Shown piece by piece: positions 46,150 through 54,476 of a DNA stretch of 54,476 nt (positions are counted from its first letter, which is position 1; each line of letters begins with the position of its first letter). Position numbers and translations under genes: made by a program. The notes under the pieces are model-generated. The model saw only the letters and a program-made list of their open reading frames with translations, had not been told where the DNA came from and searched no databases. The stretch is from NCBI GenBank assembly GCA_008931825.1, contig QXVZ01018766.1:5564-60039 (forward strand). The letters run 5' to 3'. The DNA comes from Phallusia fumigata (lineage: Eukaryota > Chordata > Ascidiacea > Phlebobranchia > Ascidiidae).

Positions 46150-49100
46150 CTAACTTACTTGTTCTTTGTGGACACACTTCATGTTATTGTTTGTTGAGTT
46201 TTTGTGGACATCAACAAAAACACATGTCACATTGGGATTGCTATCCTGCCGTTTGTCCACAGGCACATTTTTTTCATTGCCTATTATTGCAGGTACTGTA
46301 AAATGGACATTAAATTCATGTTCACTTTCATCACTCCATGAACTTCTGTGAGAGCAAAATTTTTTTGTTGTGTGGGAAGATAAAGTAGTTGGTGGAGACG
46401 TTGAACCAGAGAAGTTTTTTTCTGGGGAATTTTGATTTTCTTGGTCCCATTCTTCTTCAAAAATTTTGTTTTGTGATTCTGCAAGCATATTGTTTTCACC
46501 TAACTGCTTATTGAACTGAAAATTATCCAACTGTGTTGCTGACAAATTTTGAACATATTTCTGACTTCCTTCATCATCAACCTGTGTTAAATAGGTAGAT
46601 TTAGTTTAAATACTACATTTTGTTTTTATGTTGCTTTAGCAAGAAAATGATGCTAAAAGATACCTCAATAACAATAGGTGCCGTGGTACTTGCTGCATGG
46701 TCATGAGATGTAGAAATGTTTTCATCATAAACAATATTGTAAACTGGAACATTGTTTTCATCACAGTTTTGCAAATGAAATGGAGATTCATTTACATGCA
46801 TGTTACTTGTTTTTGATCCTCTCTGCCCAGTTGTATGGTTGGATATCCAATCAGAATAAGACATTGATACAGGTGTTGTCATGACCTACAATGTGTAGAC
46901 TGCAATCTAAATTTGGAGCTAGCCTTTCACCAGATTGCAGTTCCACATACGCTATTAGTTAATTCAGAAAGAATATTTACATTGAATCCAATAGGCATTT
47001 ATATTGATTGTTTCTGCAGGCAAAAATGCATAAGGCCCGAATTAAGTTTTATTTGTAGCAATTGTAGGATACAATGAATATCTGTGTAGAACTGTATTGT
47101 GATTTAATTAGCATTTGGAAGTGCCCCCATGTATGGGTGACTTTCCTTTTAATGTTTATGTCAAACAGACATCTATAATGACTGCAAAAGTTGAACCAAG
47201 CATCTGAAAATAAAAGGCTCAAGCCAGTAAAGCAACTCCGATTTTTTACCCTGACAAAAATGGTATTGCATTGGCGCTATTGTGTCTGTGATAGCTACTC
47301 GCATCAATACAAAGTACAGACAAACGAAAATATATGTTTACATGCCGTTTTGGATATAATAATAATAGTTCAAATTAAATTTGGATTGGACTCTTTATGA
47401 TTTAATGTTCTACGTTGAACATAAACAACAAGGACCTAATATAGATTATGTCAAAATTTGACCTACCTTTGATATTATTTATTAATTTGAACCTGCTTTT
47501 CAACATTTAATATTTTTTTACCTATTTAAGAGGTTTGTATAGTAATTCTTACTGCTAGGATTCAACGAAGCAATTACCTAAAAGTAACAACCCAATGTAG
47601 AATTTGTCTAAAATGGTGATTGCTGGGGGTTATATGTCCAAACATTCAGAATCTTAAACTGACGACATTCTATTTTACATATGTGTGGGGACCCATACAT
47701 TTATGCTTGCAGAAACAATCATGTTTTAAAATGCCAACAAAATAACAAACCCTTTGTAATTCAGGTATTGAATACATACACAACAAAATAGGTTACCAAT
47801 TCAATTCTAACACTAAAGTACAACAAATTTAACTTTTCTGCTTACCTCATCTGATGCAGATGTTCTGCTTGTTTGTGATCGCCCTACAAAAATTCCCCCG
47901 ACAACCACTGCTAACATTATTCCACCTATTGCGAAACCAATTATAATAGGCACCTGTTCACAAAGTAAACACATTACTACTTTGTTACTGTCAATAGCAT
48001 TTAGCAACAGTGGCTTCACCAAGTTGTCATTATAATTTTTGTTTTAATGCTGTTTTTTGCTTCCATTAACTGCTCAAAAACAGTGATTTTTAACCAATGG
48101 TACGAGATTTGTTTCTGTTTCTACAAAAATTGTTTGTTATTTAAACACAAGAACTTTTTCACCTTTCTAACCCACGAAATTCAATTTTTTGTTTACACGC
48201 CCTCAGTTTAAAAATACTAATACAAACTTTTAAATACATATGTATAAAACATGAATAGTTGTATCCTAAACGCTGGCAACATTACTTGTCAAATGGCAGA
48301 ATATGTGACTTCTAAAATGAAATAACCAAGAGTTTGCAGCGCTAAAAAACTGAGAAGAATGTATGGACACTGTGTCCAAGACTTGTGGTATTTAAGCAGC
48401 TAATAGCAACAATGGTCGTGTCATGGGTGGCAAAATGTATGGCTAGACTAGTTCGGTGTGTTACTAATCTACCCGGATAAATTTATTGTAATTTTTTAAA
48501 CAGCTCAGTACTGTGATTAATTTTTAACCGTTTCCCTTGTTGGTTCCCCTTGAACCCACTAACCACTTCCCATATCCCTTTCTATGATTTCAGAGAATAA
48601 ATTATTGTTCTCATGTTTAAATAACAATACATTCCCATACCCCCTAGAAAGCATTGTACCCATCAATTTTTTTGTCATTATGGTTTATTTTGGGGACATG
48701 ACTGCACTGCACAACAACTTGTATTTGGACATATTTTATGGAGTGTAAAGATGGAAAACAGTAATCAATGTTTTACTGCGAATTAAAAGTTTAAAAAATT
48801 AAAATTGCATTGTATGTGTTCCTTATCTAATTCCGACCCGAGTTACCTGATTGGCGGCAAGATCCTCTTCGCGATGGTCAGAGTCAAAAGTAGATTTTCT
48901 CCCAAACTTTAGACCTGGCGTAAAAGTGGGTAAGCCCTCCAGCGGAAAAAGGCGAACTACTTCGCAGAATGCAACGTACCTTTACATTTTTTCGTCATAA
49001 ATTGCCCCTTTTTGAAATGTTGTGCAGGAGTGCACGTTAGATTAGAGGATAATGCTCCATTGCAGTTGCTGATTTTACATATTTTTGAAATATCTTCGAC

Positions 49101-49361
49101 AACCTTTTTACTCCGGTCGATCCTGGGAATCAGTATTTTTCTTTCGTTTGGTGCACATTGGTAGCAAACGTAGGTAAAAACATCGTATTCAATTGTAAGT
49201 TTGCTGATAGAATCATTGTTTTCCGCATCATGTAAACTAAAATTGCATTCTCGTATGCAAAGTGAACTTGAAGAATTGGCAGTGTTGGCAGCGGCATTAC
49301 CGTAGTGCTGCAATGTCAACATCATAACAGAAATGACGCTGGACAAACCCAACATGTCCAT
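46150..49361 (-). CDS. Unrecognised type I membrane protein with Cys-rich ectodomain
   Basis: Five phase-consistent exons on the minus strand: 49361-48980, 48914-48847, 47953-47846, 46885-46664, 46581-46150, giving 403 residues. A hydrophobic N-terminus (MDMLGLSSVISVMMLTL) looks like a signal peptide. The ectodomain to about residue 150 has eight or more Cys (LCIREC, VCYQC, CKISNC) and N-glycosylation sites (NSS, NFS, NLT). A single membrane span at about 151-175 (VPIIIGFAIGGIMLAVVVGG) is followed by GRSQTSRTS and a 228-residue cytoplasmic tail. The tail is Ser/Thr/Asn-rich with Tyr motifs (PVYNIVYDEN) and an acidic stretch. No family is recognised; the layout suits a small cell-surface receptor or adhesion protein. 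An upstream in-frame ATG at 49415 would give an alternative leader, but a GATAACAG acceptor lies between, so 49361 is preferred. The 65-bp first intron is an inference from phase. Confidence 0.65.
47685..47780 (+). repeat. Copy of the GTGGGGACCCATA dispersed repeat
   Basis: ATGTGTGGGGACCCATACAT, then TTTATGCTTGCAGAAACAAT, CATGTTTTAAAATGCCAA and ATTGAATACA, matches blocks at 24730-24835 and 27180-27290. It lies in an intron of the membrane-protein gene. Confidence 0.7.
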
Positions 49362-51608
49362 CTCACAACGCAAACCTGTTATCAATACAAATACTGCACA
49401 TAAACAATTTATCACTTTTGTACATCATCACTTTTTTTCTTTGTACATCAACAACTAAACATCATGTTAGAACTTATTCTCTTCATTATATTCCATGTTA
49501 TAGGCAGCCCAGATATGACAGAACTGTTAAGCGTTTAAAACTGCAGTAAGATTTGCTCGACCGACGCTGAATGACTGAACTGATACATACGTATATGTGC
49601 TTCCGCCTAACTCGTGTTAATGTTGCTGGCAAGCGGAAAATGACGCGCAATGGGTACGCTCGACAACCGAGCGGGCGTTCTGACATCATTTGTTTACTTC
49701 ACGTATTGCTTGGACAAATTCATAACTGTACAGCGTCAAGCAACAACTCAATGCTTTTAAAGTTTACCTCTACGTTATTTTTTGTTACCGCGTTCGAGTT
49801 TCAAATATCAGCATTTAAAAAACTCTCTCTCTATTTGACCAATAAATTAGGTGACAATTATTGGAGTACCTCTGTTTATTAAGGTGGAGTAGCTCGTGTA
49901 AATACTGATATATCAAACACAAATAGTACGAGGCCTGCGTGGCTTCTATTGGATTTCTGGTCGGTTTCACGTAAGGCTTTACTTGCTCATTTGCATATAG
50001 GCAGTTGGCGCTAACATGGGACCAATCTCAATCCAACTATATCTGTTTAAAAATTAGTTTACAGATCCCCAAGTGCTTCTGATCTAAAACGACTATGGCC
50101 TAACGTAGCCGATGTATTACCCCGAACCATACAGCCTGCGTTAAACCAACATTAGTACACATCTTTAGCCTAATTGCCTACAGTGGTCCGACTTCGTAAT
50201 GGCCTTTTTAGCACACAGCGTATTTCAACAAGAATTTGAAAAAAATGAGTCACTGCGGTCACTTTATAGATTGTAGGCCTATACTTATAAAAAACCTAGC
50301 CTATTTCAATTTTTATTGTTAACTAGATTATGTGAAATTCGTCCAGTAGAATGCCAGTGGGCAAAAAAAAAATAAAATACAATAATACAAACTTTTAACA
50401 GAAATTTTTATGCCAGGGTTTCTTTAATTTTAGTTTAGTCACTTAGGAACGCTGAGAAAGGGAGACAATTAAAGGGGTCAACATTTGCACGCTGCTTGAA
50501 AATAAATGTACAGGCAAAAAAAATTATGGGAATATATAAGGCATAGTTTGTAGGTAGCTTTACACATCGGTCAGTACCTGTTTAAACAAATAAAACATAT
50601 TTAGTTAAATACAATGGCACGAAGGTTTAAGTGCTAGGTGAAATGAGGTTAATTTATAATTTGAAAGTAGTTTTTTTTTCTGGGCGAACGCGCCTTAACA
50701 TTTATTTGATTGTAAAGCTCCTTAATTTGGTGTCTTAACATAATTGAAATAAAACAAGGCTACATGAAGTTTAGTTTTGGAGATATCATCCAATCGATCC
50801 CATTCGAACGGCATAATGTCACGATTTTGTGATCAGAAAATATAAATACTGTGACATGTCGACTTCTGCAACGTTGGTCAACAGAAAGTTGGAAAATAGG
50901 AAGAAATCTATGCAAGTTTTCATGATTAGTTTTCTTTAAGTCCCTAAAAACTTCCTAGTCGTACTGTGCAGGTGGCAGTAAACGAAATCGATCTCGAGCG
51001 GGCTCATGTGAGTCTATATACAGAGGTTCGCGAACTCTTATTTTTCATGTTTTATGGGCCCACAACTTTTCCAAACTCACAATCAAGAATGTTGTCCTTT
51101 CCACAATTATGTCGCGGCCACCTGCTATATTATTCGGTCGGCAAAAATCTGTCAAACAAGTGTAATTTGTGCTGCAAAAAACTTGCGGTGAGCAAAAGTT
51201 GTATATCGATCGTTCTGAAAGGCAAGTGTATTTGACATGTGGTCATAGAAGCAAATCTAGTTTTTAGACCCCCAACGTGCTTCTCATCTAAAACGACTAT
51301 GGTTGAGCTCGTGTAAAGCTGTCAAAATGTGTATTCAAACTTAAGTTATAAAATCAACAGGATATCCAGATTAACATAAGGGAAAAGATAACAAAATGCT
51401 TTATAAATGTGTCGTTGCACCGTAGCTGTACAGGGTGGGCGTGTGCAAAAGCTAGTTACTTAGTATAAATTCGAGTACATTTAGTAGTATTTTTTAACTC
51501 ACTGCCAAGTTCGTCTTTTTCTGGTCAATCTAGCTGACACCTAGTTTTAGTTTTCGCACGAACAACGAGTGACCGGAAATGGAGCGGTTTAAATACCAAT
51601 GCTAGCTT
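49362..51608. other. Intergenic, no gene seen
   Basis: About 2.2 kb without a supported exon. ORFs at 49571-49882 (103 codons) and 50966-51235 (89 codons) lack recognisable features. The phrase GTGCTTCT(G/C)ATCTAAAACGACTATGG occurs twice (about 50071 and 51279), a sign of a further dispersed repeat. Confidence 0.5.
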
Positions 51609-51931
51609 TTTTTCTAGAATATTGTAGAAGGCATAGGCGACCTAGATTGGGTTGCAACGTGTGTTGCAATAATGTGACTCTCTATAACTGATTGATTTAG
51701 TGCTATTGTGTCGATAATTTTTCTTTCATCAAGCGAAATAAACTCACCTCAACTAAACTCTCATAGACTTTTTCCAGAATATTGTGGATAAACCGGAGAC
51801 TTAGTTTGGGTTGCGACGTGTGTTGCAATAGTGTGACTCTCTTATTGCCTTTTTGCTAGAATATTGTGGAAGAACAGGCGACCTATATTTAAAGTCGCGG
51901 CGTGTTGTAATAGGCCTAATGGCTCTTAACT
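51609..51931. repeat. Three-copy repeat, units of about 75 bp
   Basis: TTTTTCTAGAATATTGTAGA at about 51609 recurs as TTTTTCCAGAATATTGTGGA (51768) and TTTTTGCTAGAATATTGTGG (51848). Each is followed by GGCGACCTAGATTGGGTTGC or a variant and CGTGTGTTGCAATA. The hAT element at 51932 is inserted at the end of the third unit. Confidence 0.75.
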
Positions 51932-52826
51932 CAGTGGTTCTTAACCTGGGTTCGATCGAACCCTTTGGGATTTCGATGGCGCTATCTCAGGGGTTCGACG
52001 AAGGTCCTGTGAATTACCAAATTTTAGCAAACGTTTTGTCAGGTTTATTTACAATTAGTTGCGGACACAGAATAATCTTTATTTTCGCATATTGAGATAG
52101 ACATTAAAAGTGGGGTTGGAGCTCTGGGGGTTAATGTACATCCTAAATATAGTCATTTAGTGTGAAAAGTTTTTGCGTTGAAGCAAGGATGGCTGTGCGG
52201 TGCGCAGCAAATATCGTCAAAAGGTGCAGCACGTTCGAGTTTTTGACATTTGGTATGGCATGGTCGTCGAAACGAGGTATGTGGTACCTACAACCCAAAA
52301 CGTAGTATACTGTTCTGCAATCCTTGTGTTTAACAAACAACCACAATTTTTTGTGTTACGGATTTATGTTTCAAGGTCGAAAAATATGTATCCAACACAA
52401 TGCAATGTCGGTGGTTATGCCTTTTAAACGTATGAGGAGAAAACAATATCCAATTAGCGTATTATCTCAATTACGTTGCTAATCTGGGGATTTTTTAATT
52501 TGGTTCCGAAATCCCAACCCAAATTGAAAGGTTGTACCCACTGATTTATTTTCCTATTGTGGTGCAATAATGAACACTATACGACAACAAACTGTTTCAT
52601 GTTAAAAGAGAAACGGAACACACATCAACCTACCGCAACGTCATTAAATTTAAAACGGGAATCGGTTGATTTCTTTTCAGTTTCTTCCGATTCAGTTGAT
52701 ATTCCGTTTAAAACCTACTTTATTGCAATTGGTGCCTTTTTTGTGGTATTTTTGTGTATTGGGGTTCGACGAAAGGTTGGGAAATTCGCAGGGGTTCGGC
52801 GCGATAAAAAAGGTTAAGAACCACTG
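51932..52826. mobile_element. Non-autonomous hAT element, 895 bp
   Basis: Perfect 16-bp inverted ends CAGTGGTTCTTAACCT and AGGTTAAGAACCACTG. The flanking 8-mers are TCTTAACT (51924-51931) and GCTTAACT (52827-52834), 7 of 8 identical. Subterminal GGGTTCGA repeats occur on both sides. No transposase motif was found in the interior. Confidence 0.9.
52187..52325. repeat. Nested GTAC-rich repeat copy inside the hAT element
   Basis: It starts CAAGGATGGCTGTGCGGTGC and ends near TGCAATCCTTG. It contains AACGAGGTATGTGGTAC, shared with 11183-11199. The end similarity (CAAGGAT against ATCCTTG) suggests short inverted termini. Confidence 0.6.
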
Positions 52827-52917
52827 GCTTAACTGGTCATTTTGAGGACATATTGGTCTGGTGAGCTTGCCGCAAGACGGCGCGCGGTACTGTGGCCGCT
52901 GCAGATGACAGAAAATA

Positions 52918-53637
52918 ATGAGCGCTCATTCGATGTCTGGCGCTCGTGGAGTAAAGAGCATGAGCCATAAGACAAGTTATGCGCAAGTGGCAGCTAACAG
53001 CGCAGTGAGTGCGCTAAAAAGGCCAAATTGTTTGAACTTTAGAGCTGACAAGCTACTAAAAAGAGAGGAGCTATGGAATTTAATGAGAGAAATTAACTTT
53101 TCGTTGAAAAAAATTGTGGGTATAGCCCAAATGAAGGGTACCCTAGTTGATGTCACATGTACTTCAAGAGAAAATACTTTAGACCTGCAAAAGAGATTAC
53201 TGGATGTTTCATACATCCGAAACGTTTCCTTGTACGAAAGTGACACCATAAATGTTGGAATTGGATGGGTTCCGATCCCTTTTCCTAATGAAGCAATTGT
53301 TAAAAATATAGAAGAGCACTACAGTGTTGTAAAAAGAATAACACACAGAAAGGACAAGGAAGGACTTCTCTCCGGAATGAGAATTGTTACACTAAATAAA
53401 GTAGAGTTAGAGAAAAACCCTATCCCAAGCTATATACGTGTCGATGGAAGGGAGTTTTATGTAACCTACCATGGCCAGGCCATAACATGCAAATATTGTG
53501 GCGAAACTGGCCATAAACAGTCAACCTGCTCTAAAAGAAAAGACGATTACCCACACCTTCAAAGTGGGTCAAACAAGCGGGAAACGCACCCGGCGCTTTC
53601 CGATAAAGAAAGTAGGTCCTCCACAGACTGTCACTGA
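52918..53637 (+). CDS. Non-LTR retrotransposon ORF1, CCHC zinc-knuckle part
   Basis: A 239-codon frame. After TSYAQVAANSAVSALKRPN comes a mixed domain with conserved spacing (IRNVSLYESDTINVGIGWVP), then GREFYVTYHGQAITC and the zinc knuckle CKYCGETGHKQSTC at 53488-53529 (CX2CX4HX4C). This order is seen in ORF1 proteins of L1/Tx1-like LINEs, which bind element RNA. The frame then closes early because of a small frameshift. It sits just right of the hAT insertion, and the LINE 5' end is probably near 52835-52917. Confidence 0.8.
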   Translation: MSAHSMSGARGVKSMSHKTSYAQVAANSAVSALKRPNCLNFRADKLLKREELWNLMREINFSLKKIVGIAQMKGTLVDVTCTSRENTLDLQKRLLDVSYIRNVSLYESDTINVGIGWVPIPFPNEAIVKNIEEHYSVVKRITHRKDKEGLLSGMRIVTLNKVELEKNPIPSYIRVDGREFYVTYHGQAITCKYCGETGHKQSTCSKRKDDYPHLQSGSNKRETHPALSDKESRSSTDCH

Positions 53638-53669
53638 AAAGGAGCCGACATCACAACTCGCCGAGTCGG

Positions 53670-54263
53670 ATGGGGATTGCGTGTCTGATTGTGACACACA
53701 GCCTAGAAAATCCAAACAAAGCCGATGAAAAAGAGGTACTAATTTCAAAACCCAAGAAAACAACAGCGTCAAGAAAGCGGCTTCGCAATAGTCCAACTGA
53801 ACATTCTGAAAGCAAATCAAGAAGCATGTGCGAGTACACCATCTCGGTGGAGTGCCCGAACTGTAACTTTGGAAGCCTTATTGAACCTAACTGCAGCAAC
53901 TTTTTCTGTTACAAGTGTAAAAAAGAATGCAGGGTTGCCAAAGCATGCTGTGAAGAAGCGACGCTATTTCTGGTACCACTGCACCAAATGGAAACAGAGT
54001 GTCCGAAGTGTCAGGAAAAAATGAGACTGATGCCATGCTGCAATGAAATACAACCAGAGTGCGTTCAGTGCCAAAGGTATGCAATTACTTGTACTTGTAA
54101 CACGGTCAACCCTTTGCCGAAGATTGCAATGAGTAAAGATTGCTCAAATCCAACCTGCAAAAAAAACTTGTACACTGTAGTTACGGAAAAAAATCTGCCG
54201 AAAATATTGAACCAAGCCTACCATATAATTGCAATTGTGGCTTTGAGTATGAATGGGACATAG
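53670..54263 (+). pseudogene. Frameshifted continuation of LINE ORF1 with second Cys cluster
   Basis: The open frame shifts by one near 53570-53640 and again near 53700, so ORF1 looks broken twice. This part is basic (SKPKKTTASRKRLRN) and then has a Cys-rich block at 53826-54105: ECPNCNFG, FFCYKCKKECRVA, ECPKCQEKM, CVQCQ and CTCN. The pairs suggest a second zinc module of RING or PHD type after the CCHC knuckle. It lacks a start of its own. Confidence 0.65.
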
Positions 54264-54353
54264 ACTTAGGAGTACAAATATACTAACAGAGCGTATATAT
54301 ATATTTTTGCGTGTGCAGGTATTTGTAATGTGTGCTTTAAATATTGCTTCTGT

Positions 54354-54476
54354 AGGGGTATCCGAAAACAAAACAAGCGGAAAACGATTTTTAACTTTCT
54401 TAAAAGAAAATCCTTTCATCTAATCCTTCTTCAGGAAACGCACTGTTCTGTAAAAGAGGAAAAATTGTGGGAAATG
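54354..54476 (+). CDS. LINE ORF2 start: APE-type endonuclease (partial, runs off the window)
   Basis: The frame reads RGIRKQNKRKTIFNFLKRKS, then LILLQETHCS. LQETH with the preceding RGIR...IFNFL is the N-terminal signature of the apurinic-like endonuclease of non-LTR retrotransposons. An upstream ALNIASV in another frame suggests a small frameshift at about 54350. The reverse transcriptase would lie beyond the window. Confidence 0.7.

Noticed and set aside
1-54476. CRISPR arrays, rRNA genes, bacterial operons or phage features
   Set aside because: No regular direct-repeat arrays, rRNA-like sequence or prokaryotic gene layout were seen. All main genes are spliced.

Overview
This is a eukaryotic nuclear window: AT-rich, with intron-dense genes whose short exons end in canonical GT/AG sites. 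The gene content is chordate-like: an ERICH3-type ciliary protein with a DUF4590 domain, a DMRT factor with both DM and DMA domains, and a casein kinase 1 whose tail matches CK1 delta/epsilon. Compact introns plus two diverged copies of one intronic stretch joined at single-N gaps point to a highly polymorphic tunicate, most likely Ciona. The species is an inference.

Layout, left to right. 1-10.4 kb: a 19-exon plus-strand gene (start exon not found) that joins an ERICH3-like N-terminus to C-terminal leucine-rich repeats. 10.4-14.4 kb: repeat-rich spacer with a decayed coding frame, a GC-rich hairpin and two unassigned minus-strand ORFs. 14.4-15.9 kb: minus-strand DMRT gene. 17.7-20.2 kb: plus-strand class A peptide-type GPCR in 8 exons. 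21.6-32.2 kb: minus-strand CK1 delta/epsilon gene in 9 exons. Its large introns hold repeats and three N gaps, and one kinase exon appears twice because of a probable scaffolding error. 34.3-37.8 kb: a hAT element with a transposase remnant, a 46-bp-TIR MITE, a tRNA-derived SINE and a possible two-exon small gene. 38.0-41.8 kb: minus-strand amino acid/auxin permease family transporter in 10 exons. 43.3-45.9 kb: a second SINE copy and a 413-bp hAT MITE with a perfect 8-bp target duplication. 46.2-49.4 kb: minus-strand gene for an unrecognised type I membrane protein in 5 exons. 51.6-54.5 kb: a short repeat cluster, an 895-bp hAT element and the 5' part of a decayed non-LTR retrotransposon that runs off the window.

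The genes are not an operon and show no common pathway: they encode a cilium-associated protein, a transcription factor, a receptor, a kinase, a transporter and a membrane protein. Exon models were built by hand from reading-frame phase and splice consensus. They are phase-consistent for all six main genes, but no transcript evidence was available.
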